64,000 nucleotides of DNA, taken from NCBI GenBank assembly GCA_014218235.1, contig CM024766.1:20309346-20373345 (forward strand), read 5' to 3'. Origin of the DNA: Colocasia esculenta. Lineage: Eukaryota > Streptophyta > Magnoliopsida > Alismatales > Araceae. Positions 1-10,959 of the stretch are shown one piece after another (the stretch's first letter is position 1; every line of letters begins with the position of its first letter). Under the pieces are notes generated by a model. That model was given only the letters and a program-made list of their open reading frames with translations. It searched no databases and was not told the DNA's origin. The translations under genes and the position numbers were made by a program.

Positions 1-25
1 GTAGTTGGTAGAAGAATTGTCCTAG

Positions 26-214
26 TTGAACATAGATTCTGATACTAAGAGAGAAGGGTATTTGATTGCTAATATTAGAGCACAACCCACCTTGCTTGAA
101 GACATTCGAACACTTCAAGATAATGACCCTATGCTTGTACAAGTAAAGGTTAATCTGGACCAGAGGCCGGATTGTTGTGTCCCTAGTTTTGATGATGTCA
201 TAAATCAAGTAAAA
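26..214 (+). pseudogene. pol: Ty3 pol fragment (between RNase H and integrase)
   Basis: The translated stretch (YLIANIRAQPTLLEDI, then DNDPMLVQVK and DQRPD) aligns by eye with the segment of the chromovirus G polyprotein near 47030-47150, which lies between RNase H and the integrase zinc finger. Only about 60 residues are present. It has no start and ends where the next element begins near 215-224. It is the only trace of whatever Ty3 element S0 landed in. I infer a dead fragment; its family is not resolvable. Confidence 0.6.
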
Positions 215-324
215 TGTCATAAATGTCTAACACAAGTTATTTGTACCACAAGAACATTCATAAAGATAAAGACAACTCATTTACATCAACAGAAGAGTTA
301 CTAAAGTTTAGTGATGTTCATAAG

Positions 325-809
325 GTCGACTCTATACGAAGGTTAGGTCGACACTCAATAAGATTTTCATTGCATAGATATTCAGAGTTTCATATGAGGT
401 CGACACTACTCGAAGAACAGGTCGACTCTAGTTGCTTTTTTGACCATCGCTGAAGGGGAGGAATCAATTAAGGTCGACACCATATGTGGATCAGGTCGAC
501 ACTAGTCAAATTTCTTGTGAACTTTTGAAGAGAAGTGCTGGCTAAGATCGACTCCATTTGAGGATGAGGTCGACTCTACCAGACTACCAGGTCGACTCTA
601 ATGGAAGGTTAGGTCGACTCTATCATCAGATAAGGTCGACACTATGCTGTTGTAAGGTCAACTCTACATCACAGACAGACAGTCAGAGACATAGTCACGT
701 GGATGAGGTTGACTCTGAAGGGCATAGAGTCGACTCTACTGAAGATTTTACACTGATTCAAGTTTAGTCTTGTGGGTATGCGTCAACTCTATAGTCTTGA
801 TGCGTCGAC
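325..809. promoter_or_regulatory. Phased GTCGAC palindrome array (16 sites), S0 LTR
   Basis: GTCGAC cores begin at 325, 347, 399, 421, 473, 495, 569, 591, 613, 635, 729 and 804. One-mismatch cores begin at 547, 657, 708 and 782. The intervals are 22,52,22,52,22,52,22,22,22,22,22,51,21,53,22. Most cores are preceded by AG and followed by TCT or ACT. The spacers themselves are largely unlike one another. The array ends about 25 bp before the TATA box, which suggests an enhancer (inference). Confidence 0.85.
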
Positions 810-833
810 TCTATGACACTTATTCTACAGAGA

Positions 834-839
834 TATAAA
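834..839 (+). promoter_or_regulatory. Probable TATA box of S0 LTR
   Basis: TATAAA in the context GATATAAAGG lies directly downstream of the palindrome array and about 990 bp before the LTR end. The position suits a U3/R promoter, but no transcript evidence is available. Confidence 0.5.
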
Positions 840-1826
840 GGATCTGTCAGCACATAAGTGATGGGCACGTGACCCAAGGTCCAACGATTGGGACTTCGAG
901 TACATGTCACATGGTTCTGAAAGATACCACCTTCTGGTGGCAAAAGGATTTCCCAAGTTTTGGGGATTCTGTTGAGGGGCCCACTGAAAAGATTCTGCAA
1001 TTCAGATCAAAAGAGGTGAGTCATCCTCTATAGTTGGGTATCACGCACAGAGGGAAAAAGTGCATTGATCAGAGAGCGCAAGAAGAAAGAGAGAGAGCAA
1101 GAGAGCTTGAGGTTAAAGAAAGTAGTAGACTTCTACACAGTCAATTGATCGTGAGAAGAGGATGCTGGATCATCTCTTCTTCCGTATGAAGACCTGCTAC
1201 TGATCAACTGGAACAGAGGATCGAAATTGATCTCAGATTCAGAGGCAATTGATCCATGTGCTGCAATCAGAAGATGAATTCGATGAACTAAAGTATGAAG
1301 AAGCTGCAATTGGAACTTAAGGAGTCTTCTTACGAGATCTAACTCCAGAGTAGAGCGTTTGATATTTCTGCCCTTCTTCAGACTTCTATTTAGTTTGTTT
1401 TTTCTCAATTTCTTCAATACATCACCTGATTGGTTGTCTACTTCGATTGGAGTAGACGGATTTGATCCTACACATGCTGTGTTAGGATTGTGAGATTTGG
1501 AACAAATCTTGAAGCTGTGAATCAACGGGTTGTTGTTGAAGCTATGTATCAGCGATTTGTAGAAGTTGTGAATCAGCGGCTATGTGAGAGTCTCACACAT
1601 TTGATTTGATAGTGAAGCCTCACTGGTTTAGTGAGGGGTGGACGTAGGTCTCCACACTGGAGCCGAACCACCTTAAAATATTGTGTGCACTTGAGTGGTT
1701 TGATATTCACTACATAGATTGTTTCTTCAGATCTGATCTTAATTTTGAGGTTTAATCTTTAATCGGTTTGAAAGGGTCAATATCTATTCACCCCCCCCTC
1801 TAGATATTCCTCCTACACACAACACG

Positions 1827-1839
1827 TGGTATCAGAGCT
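1827..1839 (+). other. Primer binding site, S0 (initiator tRNA-Met)
   Basis: TGGTATCAGAGCT matches the initiator-Met primer site usual in plant Copia elements and starts two bases after the LTR end. Confidence 0.9.
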
Positions 1840-1887
1840 AGGCTCTCCAATTCTTTTGGTTTTGCAACCAGGAGAGATATATGTGTT

Positions 1888-3536
1888 ATGGAGTCTAGAG
1901 GTTAGATTACTGAAGGTCATTCTTTGCATGGACCCTCTTACTTTGACGGTACTAACTATGCATACTGGAAAACTCGTATGTCGATGTTTTTTCGAGCACA
2001 AGATTATGAAATATGGAGGGAGGTAAGCAATGGACCTTAAGAGCTGTCTGAATATGAAGAGAAATGGACTCAAGAGGAGATTAAAAAGTCAAATGCTAAA
2101 TGGAGTGCGATGAGCATCCAGTGCTCACTCCATCCAACAGAGTTTTCAAGGGTATCATCATGCTCAAGTGCTAAAGAAATATAGAATCGCCTCATGGTGA
2201 TCTATGATGGAACGTCAGAGGTAAAAGAAACAAAAGCAAACATGCTAGTTTCAGAATATGAAGCATGATGAAACAATTTCTGAAATGTATGGAAGATTAG
2301 CTCTGTTAACAAATGGCTTAAATAATCTAGGGAAGACTTATACTGAAAAAGAACTTGTTAGGAAAATCCTTAGATCTTTAACTCCCATTTAGCACAACAA
2401 AGCTACAGTAATTGAAGAATCTAGAAATTTGTCTACAACTACTGTTCATGAGTTAATGGGTTCATTAACGACTTATGAGTTGGGATTGTAAAGAAGTGAA
2501 GAAGATGTCAAGAAGAAGAAGCCACTTGCTCCCAAGGCAAGTCCCAGTACTAAGGAGGCTACTGAAGAAAGCGAGTCATCTACTTCTGAAATGATTCAAA
2601 TGAGTTTGCTCTAATTACGAGAAAATTCAGAAAATTCCTGAGGAAAGAAAGTAAGGATTTTCTGAAATAGAAATCACAGGTAAATAGTTTCTCAAAGCCC
2701 AAATAGAATATGAATAAGAAATCTAACTGAATAGTTTGCTTCAATTATAGGAAACCGAGACATGTGAAATCTGAGTGTCCTGAATCTCTGAAGAAAGCAT
2801 AGCCCGATGGACGAAAAACAAACAAAAAACTATGGTTGGGATATGGAACGAGGAAGAAGATGATGAAGATGAAGAGAGCTCAGAATCTGAGGAATCACAA
2901 GCAAAGATTTCTATAATGGCCAGAGGAGAAGAAGGAGATGAAGAAAACTTAAATTCTCGTTTCAACGATTTTTCCTTAAATGATTGGGAGCATGTATACT
3001 TTGAATTGCTAGACAAATATGATGAGCTTAAAAAGGAAAATAAAATGCTTAAAAGAAAAATAAATCATTTTGCTCATAATACTTCAGTGGAAAAGAAAGA
3101 AAAAGAACTGATTCAAGAAATTAATGTTCTAAAAGAAACTATTAGTGAATTGAAAATCAAAAATACTGAAAAAGTCAAAGAGACAGCTCTTGCAGCTGAA
3201 ATGAGTGATGTACTAAACAGTGTGAATACTGAAATGAAAAAATAACTTGAAATTCTTCAAAAAGAGGTGACTAGAAGACAGGAAGCATTGGAGAAATTTG
3301 TGAGGGGTAAGAATAATCTTGAAGCTTTGCTTGGAACCAAAGTTAACCCTAACAAAGAAGGGTTAGGCTTTAATCCTTCAAAGAAGAAAGAAATAGGGTT
3401 GAAAACCATCACATTTATTTCTTCAACAAATTCAGATACTTCCACTTTAAGAAAACAAGTTAATGGGAAGAACATTCAAAATATTGAGAAAAGAGAAACA
3501 GTAAAAAATTCTGAAATTGGAAACTCAAAAAAATAA
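1888..3536 (+). pseudogene. gag: S0 gag (Copia gag, zinc knuckle, coiled coil), degraded
   Basis: Gag binds and packages element RNA into virus-like particles. Reading from the ATG at 1888, the start MESRG and then YFDGTNYAYWKTRM match the N-terminal Copia gag domain of S1 and S2. The knuckle region near 2737-2785 reads C-F-N-Y where C-x2-C is expected, and the next Gly is Arg. The acidic, Lys/Glu-rich tail survives as open stretches at 2832-3242 and 3267-3533 and should form a coiled coil. Stops and frameshifts occur throughout, for example within the first ten codons and around 2035, 2180 and 2270. The copy is dead; the family assignment is secure from colinearity with S1 and S2. Confidence 0.8.
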
Positions 3537-3639
3537 TAAAACAGGTGCTGGAATCAAACCTGTGCCACAGGAGAACAAAAATTGGAAGTCACCTGATTGG
3601 TTAGGTCGACGTTATGTTTATAATAGAAGATTGAGTCTA

Positions 3640-4718
3640 AGACAATCAATGATGCACTGGCAGATCGATATTGGATCCTAGCTATGCAAGAGAAATTTAA
3701 ATCCTAGAGGTAGACAAGTACCACTGGTTAGAGTGGAGAGGGCTTCTCCCGATCTGCACAGTACCAAGATTTGTCATTGTGTTGCCTAGGTGGCGGATAT
3801 GTGTTATGTGTATGTTATGTGTGCCGTCTTATGGTGGTTTGGACTATGTGTCACGGCAATAAGTGTAAAATGTGACCATGTGAGTATGTGAAATGAGAAA
3901 ATGTGTAAATGTGAAAAGTGAACATGTGAAAGATAATATGAATATGATGCACGTGGAAAGGTGTGATTGTATAGATGTGATTTATTTATGTTAAAACAGC
4001 AAGCTAAACATGTGGTTAAATGTTATAATTGTATGTGAAATTGTTTAGATATCAGCTAGGTGTGTTAGTTATCATGTACATAGTTCCATGTTCTAATTGT
4101 GCATAATGGTGAAGTGAATTGAATGAAATTGAACCTCTGAACCATGTTGGCTATAATGTGTAGAAATATGCTACAGGTTTTCATGTTTAATTGTTTGAGT
4201 GATATAAAGCATGTACCATGTGTTTCCTAAATGTTTAAAAGACTAGAATGTGTATGTGATATTTATAAGGTTGAATCTTTGGATTGCTTGCTGGGTCTTT
4301 TTAGAAGACTCATTCTTTCTTTGGCGTATAGGTAAGGCAGGTACCTCCATCCCTGAGGAGGACATGTTGAGGAGCAACTCCGAGCGCGAGGAGTAGCTTC
4401 ACTTGTGGACGTTACTACGTTGTTACTTTCTTTTCATAGTATGTAAACATTGAAATTGTATAATTCATATGGACAATGTATTTTATTTGGACATGTAATA
4501 ATGTGGACTGTGTTATTTCATTTATTTCTATAAAGACTGTGGATTATGTGATGATGATGGAATGAGAAAAAAAAATACATTTATTTCCGCTGTACTCTTT
4601 TGATATACATGTACATCTCAATCTATTATTTAGTGTTGGGTAAATGTCCCACTGTGACGGCGTTCTTTGTACCGACGTGGATTGGTATAATCGTACCGGT
4701 ATAAGGAGGGTCATTACA
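3640..4718 (+). repeat. Probable LTR of element H
   Basis: The segment carries no coding signal. It ends in ACA at 4718, five bases before a tRNA-Met-like primer site. Near 4285-4400 it has a GGGTCTTTTTAGAAGACTCA block and a GGTAAGGCAGG segment, reminiscent of chromovirus LTRs. The left boundary is not determinable here: S0-derived sequence including a GTCGAC at 3605 ends somewhere before 3640. The middle is rich in TGTGTATGTG-type AT/GT sequence. Confidence 0.45.
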
Positions 4719-4723
4719 GAGAT

Positions 4724-4736
4724 TGGTACCAGAGCC
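4724..4736 (+). other. Primer binding site, element H
   Basis: TGGTACCAGAGCC is a one-base variant of the plant initiator-Met primer site, five bases after the inferred LTR end. Confidence 0.7.
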
Positions 4737-4902
4737 AAGGTTGAGATTGTAATTGAATATACCATCATCTTAACAATATGCTAAGTCTTTATAGAATTTG
4801 TCCATATATGTAGAAAATGTCTAATAATGAATGAAAGATAGTTAAGAAAATAGTTAGGACTAAATATCTTAGTTTCCAACTAGATTAAATTATTTTACAT
4901 GA

Positions 4903-5423
4903 TATGGCAACTCGTGATAAGCGTGGTGCCCAGGCTCGAGATGACGAGCAGAGGCGAGAGGACATGGGTGAGCAGTAGGCCCTACCACCACAGGGTCCTA
5001 CTGTACTTCCTCCACCACCGCTTGTGGACTATGGTGTATTCATGCAATGTCTGGTTCAGGCTATGCAGACCCAGACGCATACTCAGGCGGCACTACAGGC
5101 TTAGGTTAGAATTGTTAAGTAGGAGTAGCCTGTTTTTATTAAATGTATGATTGCTATGTTGCTTGCGTGTTGCTTATATTGCTTGTTGTGGTAGGCTCAG
5201 GCTCCAGCTCCAGTTCCTCAGGAGCAAGTCAATGGTGGTCCTTCCATCATGGAGAGATTCAAGAGGATGGCTCCACCCTCTTTTAAGGGGGAGAGTCAAC
5301 CACTTTTAGCGGAGAGCTGGATGAGGGAGATTGAGAAGATCTTCCGAGCAATTAGGTGTGCCGAGGAGGATAAAGTTAGCTTGGCCTCCTATATCTGCAG
5401 GTATTTATTATATGTACGCATGT
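4903..5423 (+). pseudogene. gag: Element H gag, N-terminal part, truncated
   Basis: From the ATG at 4903 the frame reads MATRDKRGAQARDD, meets a stop near 4975, then continues through a Pro-rich stretch and QAMQTQTHTQAALQA to a stop near 5100. It resumes after 5195 with QEQVNGGPSIMERFKRMAPP and SFKGESQ...AESWMREIEKIF, the opening of the Ty3 retrotransposon gag domain as in G (compare NPPRFSGSTDPDEAEHWL). The 5100-5195 gap begins with GT and ends in TGTGGTAG, so it could be an intron-like insertion (weak). The gene is cut at 5423 by insertion of element G. Confidence 0.7.
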
Positions 5424-8126
5424 TGTAGCAACCTGAATTTTTCGAAAATAAAATTTAATACTATAAAAAGAAAACTAATTAAATTAATTAGAAGATCAAA
5501 GAAAGGAGAATTAAATAAAACCCATTAAACAAAAATAAGTAATGGACTTTGTTAAATGGACCCATTAGAAATTTGTGGACCAAAATAGAGATTTTTAAAA
5601 GAAGAATAATAGGAAAATACCTTAAATTCATAACTTAATTATTACTTAAATCGAAAAGAGGTATTTAATGCATTGAATAGGAAGTTTGGGTTGGATTTGA
5701 ATTCCTAAACCTACCCTAGTTGCTGTGCCACGAATTTAGCTCCCTTCCTAACCCAGTTAGAAGTTCTCAAGCTTGGAAAGGGTGAGAGAAATAGAAATCC
5801 CGAAATTTAATATGAATTAGAGTCCTATTAGGAATTAGAAACATAAGAGACATAAAAACCTCCTAAACCCCCATGGCCTGCCCTAGCTCGTTGCCAAGAG
5901 TTGCTGGACCAGGAGAATGAGAATTTGTGGGGGGAGGCTGCTGAAGGTCTCAACCCCCGTTCTTCAAGTTCTAGCCCTAGAGAGGAAAATGACTAAAGGT
6001 AGGCACTCTCACGAGCAAAATCAAATTAAATTCGTTTGTAGTTTATTCCATGCATTAGGCAAATCCCTTTCGTTTCATAATTTTTCATGCACCCAATCTT
6101 TTATTGAATTTTGAACTCTTGCAAACCTCTTGACCCGAACCTCATGTTTAATTCATATCCTTGAATACTCTATCCCATGCCTCAAAAATTTTTATTGTAG
6201 ATACTGATGATTGTCAGGAATCTTTCGGCCTAAAAGCCCTAATTTCATCCATCCTACCTGCGAATTAATTCATGGATCTCCACTATGTACTGTACCATAC
6301 ACCTTGTAAATAAACTTGTTTGATTCAGGTTGAGACCATGTCTACTATTCAATTCCTAACTACTGTGAATACTACCGCATGTCTAGATTTGTTTGGAACT
6401 AGTTTCATGATTTTTCATCGCTTGTGCAATTAGTTATGAATTTTCGAACCACCCTGTGTCAACACAAGGAAACTAGGACCGCAATCCGAGGAGCTATCTT
6501 TTTCCCGCTCGAACTCAAGCGCAAGACCTGAGAACGCGACGGCCTGATAGGCCACATTCTCAGGCTAGTCACGACAGCACCTTCCATCGTGTTCTAAACG
6601 CGATAGGGGATGTCGTCGCGTTCTGCCTGCCTGATCTGACAAGCCTGTCGCGTTCTGTACAAGGCCCTACCGCGTTCTAGACGCCTGACCTGATCGACCT
6701 ATCATGATCCTCAAACGACCCTATCGCGTTCTGAACTGCCCCGTCGCGACCCTTACTGGGGTACGTCGCGACCTGGGACTTTTGTTTGAAAAACCATAAA
6801 TTTAGATGCTATCTCTTTCTACAGTGATTATACCCTCTGTTAATAGTCCTATACGCAGTAATACACACTGGTTATAACTAAAACTATATGTGTACTTTAA
6901 AATACATGCACATGATCTCTTCTCTATCTATAGGTTCTCTCACACATGCACACACTTGAACCATCCAATATGGTAACATGACAGAAAATTTCTCATAATA
7001 TATCTGGTACACTATCTCTATTTTTATTTAAATTGACATATTTTAAAAGGACTTGTCTTCGTTTCTCACGTTGTTTTGGGAACACCGATATCGACGCTCC
7101 ACTGTTCTAGAATTCCTTTAGAACGTCGAGCACTTGTTTGTATATACACACTCTCTCTTGACTTGGATGAACTCTCCGTCGGATATTCCTTCTGCCGGAC
7201 TAGTGAATCCTTGTTCAAGGCCTCCATAAGTCTCCTCTGTCCATGGATTCTCACATGGTCGAAGAACTGGTTGTACCCTAACACCTATGACACCCTTTAG
7301 GGATCAATATAGTCCAAACGGCTATTAGATGTTCGCTCTTATCTCTAATGATGTCAGACCTCTGGACCTGTGCATAACAAGGCCAGCAGAATGGTTGTGT
7401 ATTCCACCAGACTGCCAACACCAAACGCGTGTGTTGTGCAACTGTTACTATCACTTGTTTACTGGACGTGTTACGTTCAATGTCCCTTAGTTCTCATCTA
7501 TACTCTACTCGCTCATCTACTCATGTTCACTCTACTATCTCGTCTATTCATCTAGTACTCTCATCTATTTCTTGGTACTCTCTATTGGCCATTGACTGAT
7601 TGTCTAAAGATAACCAATATAACCAATGCTTGGCAATATATAAATGGTCTGATCTGGTCCTGGGATGTGCGCCTGAAAGTGCTAGTGCCCATGGGAGTTA
7701 AATGATTAGAGTGTTTGGCATTACACTCGAGTGCTATCTATCTCGACTATCTAAATGACAATCAAAAGTGCTATGTTCTCTCGTTGTCTATTGACAAAGT
7801 GCTATACCATCTACGTTGTGTTATTGCTATACTTTGTGATATTTGTGCTATGCTTGACTCTTGTGATATATTTGGAAACTTGTGCTATTTCAATCTCGTG
7901 CTATCATGCTATCTATTGCATTACTTGACTCTCTCGCTCTATCATTAGTTACTCTGCCTTTTAATACATTAATCATTTAAAGCCTGCTTGACTATTGAGA
8001 CTTAAGTCCTATAGGGCGTTATCGCTCACCCTGCGTTATTTGTCGTTGTGTTCTCAGGTGGGACCGAGGATGACCCTTAGACTCAAGAGGGCGGGAACGA
8101 CCAGGAGTGAAGTCATGAGTACCCCA
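5424..8126 (+). repeat. G 5' LTR, first part
   Basis: The first 1.41 kb aligns with the 3' LTR at 48529-49954, including AT-rich sequence at the start and a CG-rich motif cluster at 6535-6770. The remaining 1.3 kb has no second copy in the window. Tat A is inserted after 8126, with CCCCA before it and CCCTA after it, a five-base duplication with one mismatch. Short ORFs at 7066-8231 show no conserved protein and are not called. Confidence 0.9.
6535..6770. promoter_or_regulatory. CG-palindrome cluster in G LTR
   Basis: Twelve copies of a CGCG-centred word, mostly as GTCGCGAC, CGCGTTCT or ACGCGA, start near 6535, 6553, 6570, 6588, 6599, 6617, 6649, 6671, 6703, 6725, 6745 and 6767. The first half is spaced mainly 17-18 bp and the second half 20-22 and 32 bp. 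The cluster is present in the 3' LTR at about 49650-49900, with several CG sites changed to CA or TG. The role is unknown; a regulatory array is an inference. Confidence 0.5.
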
Positions 8127-9543
8127 TGTAATCACGGGGTTGAGCACCCCTCGAAACACGTTTTAAAAATTAACTATGGGGCATGGAAATATGGAGGATG
8201 TGATCGCCACCTAACACGTTGCCATGGATAAGAACTACATAGGCTAACTATGCTAGGAAAGGGAGAGAGAAGGGGGCGCTAACCTTTGTCGCGACGGGTC
8301 TCCCCGCCGCGATAAGACTAGTGTCGCGGTGCCCTAACAAGGCGTGTTAAGCCTATGCGACGCCCTATCTTGCCGCATTCTCTACAGTGCGGGAGAAAGT
8401 TGGTGTGGACCTTCTTCCTATCCTCCGGCCGGCCAGAGAACAAGAGCTCCTCGTTAGATGTTGCTTGGGTGCTTGCCAAAACAAAGAAAACAAACAAATA
8501 GACCCTGTTAGAACAAATTAGGTGTAGTATCTATACAAAAATGAAAGGAAAGGTGAGAGCATGGAGGGAACGGACCTGGGGTGGTTTTTAAACCCCTTGA
8601 GTAGCAGGAAAACATGGGAAGGAATAGGAAATGCTCCTATAAAAAAAAACAAATAATATTCATGAAAGGGAAATGAGGAAGGAAGGGAAGAAGGAGCCCC
8701 AAATGGGGCGACTCCCTGGCATTGTATGGCATCCTTGGGTGCTGGAGAAGTTGTGGACAAAGTGGAAGTCGCCCTCCTCATTCACCAAGATCTATGGATG
8801 AAGAAATGAGCATAGCTTGATGAAGAGAATGTGAGGAAATATGAGGGAAAGGGAGAGCTACGGGCTAAGTGTCTGGCCTGGAGAGAATTCGGCAGCACTT
8901 CGTCACAAAATCGGGGCTCTCTCCTCTTCTGAAGGAGAAGAGGTATTTTTATAGAATAGGGGAGAGAGTATCCCATCCATAGGAGATATTGGCAAAAATA
9001 AGATGATAAATGCATGTAAATCTACATGGGAGAGTCCTTTGGAGGTTTCCAAGGGTTCTGGAACCTCAAACCGCACTTAGGGGGGTTGGGAGGTTGCATG
9101 GGATGAAGATAAGGCCAAAGGAGGATAAATAGGAGGTGGTTGCGGAGGCCAGTGTACGCGGCTGTAGTCGCGACGGATCGTAGGGGAGTGACAACATAGT
9201 CGCGATGACCATGAGGGCCGCGACTCTAAACCCACGTGCATGGATATGCATGGGCTGTCGCAATGGCCATGGGGGGCACGACAAGGCTAACGCGGCGCCC
9301 CGATCCGTCGCGTTAAGGAAAATCGAATATTCACAAAATATGGATCAATTATAAAGGAGAATAATGGGCAATGGGGCTTGTGAACTCTTTTAAAAGAATA
9401 ATGGATGGGATATCATAAAAAATTGGGCTTTTAATGGGCTCAAAGCAAGGCTAATGATGGACTCAAGGTGAGTGACCAACTTGGGGCTCATAAAGATAAC
9501 AATAAATGTGGTTCGACCTGTAGGCCAGAATCGGGTGTCTACA
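8127..9543 (-). repeat. Tat A 3' LTR
   Basis: This 1417-bp copy matches 42271-43689 with several percent substitutions. It contains TATAAAAATA-type sequence on the minus strand near 8945-8960 and CG-rich GTCGCGAC words at 8287-8400 and 9160-9310. It also holds the intron-like segment described under the 5' LTR, although here the acceptor reads GCAAG. It ends at the polypurine tract. Confidence 0.9.
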
Positions 9544-9557
9544 GATTGCCCCTCCTT
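9544..9557 (-). other. Polypurine tract, Tat A
   Basis: On the minus strand AAGGAGGGGCAATC directly precedes the 3' LTR, which is where plus-strand DNA priming is expected. Confidence 0.7.
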
Positions 9558-10829
9558 GGCTTCCACTTTGCAAGGGAGCGAAGCGGAAGTTTAGTGGAGA
9601 TGTCATGAAATGAGGGTGAAGCGGAAATGACATGGGGCGGACTGAAAAGATGGAATTCAACATAAAGAGACACCGATCTAACCAATAAGCAATTGTAATC
9701 TTCTTGAAAGCCCCGAGTTAGCTGCTCGAGCAGAATGCAAGGAAACACAAGTCTGGATGAGAAGGAGAAAGAAAATGATGATCAACCCCTCGATTGAGGG
9801 GTACCCTAGACCGATTGGCCAGTAGGTTTCATTTTGAGGGACATGTGCTGCCAAGCAGGTGACTCATGACTCTGTCCTGGGAGTGGTTCGCAACCAAAAA
9901 AGATCAAAGGAATAAGGATGAAAATATATAGAGAATTCAGACAGGGAAATTCTTGACAAACTGACAAGAACAACTCCCTCGGAGGCAACCTTCTGATTCG
10001 GAGTGGAATAGGATTTCTGTGTTGATCATGAAGATGGTTGGGCACTCAACAAGGGCTCACCATTAGCTAGGGATGAGTCGTGATAGCTCAAAGTACTATA
10101 TGATGCATGCTGGGCTAAATAAAAGGAATCGTTATATCAAATGCAAAGAAATGGAGAGAATAGAAAATATATCAAGGATAATATTGTCATGTCAGACAAA
10201 AATGGGTTGAGAGTCTTCCTGCAACCACTGTGCAAGACAGAGTCCGTCGTTCCCAAACTTACCCAACTTAATGGCCTATCCAACGATTAACAATGTGTAA
10301 CTAGATTATCAGTGTTTTTGGTAAAGGGAAACTCAAATCTCAGAGCACACTGGGAAGCAGCCGGTCCCTGAAACGATATAATAAGTAGGATACTATATAG
10401 TAATGCAAGGGAGTAGGGATAGATATACTTACCTAACTTACCTGTGACGTTCTATTTTTTTTGGATTTTTTGATTTTTTGTGACTTTTGTGGTTTTTTGA
10501 TTTTTTGTGATTTTCCTGATAAATAATTAAAGCAATGAACAACAAATATATACATACACACCGCAAAATCATAAACAACCCATATACATACACATGAAGA
10601 CACACAATTAGTACTAAACACATAAATGGACATTCCTTATTGATGGACTGAAGGCAGTGATTAGATCGTTGGCTATCACGACCAAGGAAGCATCGCCTTA
10701 GGGTCGCGGCATGAAGGCGCTCTGGGACATTGTCGCGTCGTGCGCAGCCAGGCGCGACATGAACACGGCATGACAAGGCGACGCGACTCCACCCGAGAAT
10801 TCAAAACATTGGAAGCCCTTTTTCCTTCC
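9558..10829. other. Tat A 3' non-coding region
   Basis: I found no conserved protein on either strand. A T-rich patch with GATTTTTT repeats lies at 10452-10523. The stretch separates the polypurine tract from the promoter end of the antisense gene and probably contains that gene's upstream region. Confidence 0.5.
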
Positions 10830-10950
10830 CTCTCACGCTCAAACTCTCCCTCTCTTACTTGGCTCCGGCGATTCCACTTGCTCCGACTCTCCCTCTCTCA
10901 CTCTCTCTCACTTGCTCCCTCGTTCTCCCTCTCTCTCATTCTCCCAAGGG
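10830..10950 (+). promoter_or_regulatory. CT-rich leader upstream of the antisense gene
   Basis: CTCTCCCTCTC-type pyrimidine repeats run up to the probable start at 10960. Such tracts are common in plant core promoters and 5' UTRs. I see no clear TATA box at the expected distance, so this marks a likely leader rather than a defined promoter. Confidence 0.45.
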
Positions 10951-10959
10951 CGCCCGACG

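Larger units (their letters stand above)
224..1824 (+). repeat. S0 5' LTR
   Basis: The right end is fixed by CA at 1824, followed by two bases and the primer site, the same layout as in S1 and S2. About 25 bases inside the end is a C-run followed by TCTAGAT, and equivalent pyrimidine blocks lie near the U5 ends of S1 and S2. The left boundary is inferred. The LTR holds the 16-site GTCGAC array, a TATA box at 834-839 and CACGTG G-boxes at 696-701 and 866-871. Two overlapping ORFs at 223-767 are by-products of the array and I do not call them genes. Confidence 0.6.
224..3620 (+). mobile_element. Sirevirus (Copia) fragment S0: 5' LTR plus gag
   Basis: This is the 5' part of a Copia element in + orientation: an LTR ending at 1824, a tRNA-Met primer site two bases later, and a gag with Copia gag and zinc-knuckle signatures plus a coiled coil. 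No PR, INT or RT follows, and element H begins instead near 3640. The left edge is uncertain: TG starts exist at 215 and 224 and no second LTR is available for comparison. The long coiled-coil gag tail and the palindrome-rich LTR match the two more complete Sireviruses S1 and S2. Confidence 0.7.

Noticed and set aside
325..809. CRISPR-like repeat-spacer array
   Set aside because: The repeat is a 6-10 bp palindrome, spacers are not uniform, no cas genes exist, and the setting is a plant LTR.
1827..1839. tRNA gene
   Set aside because: Only the primer-complement segment is present; no cloverleaf can be formed. The same applies at 4724, 26123, 38376 and 43931.
7066..8231. Several 60-80 codon ORFs in the G LTR
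   Set aside because: Non-coding LTR sequence with no domain; no second copy is available to test conservation.
8287..8400. Helical phasing of GTCGCGAC words in the Tat LTR
   Set aside because: Measured steps are mostly 17-18 bp with some 13-14, which do not fit whole turns, so the phasing claim is limited to the GTCGAC arrays.
10438..10776. 112-codon minus-strand ORF
   Set aside because: It crosses a T-rich tract and reads Lys/Ser/His repeats; no homologue is apparent.
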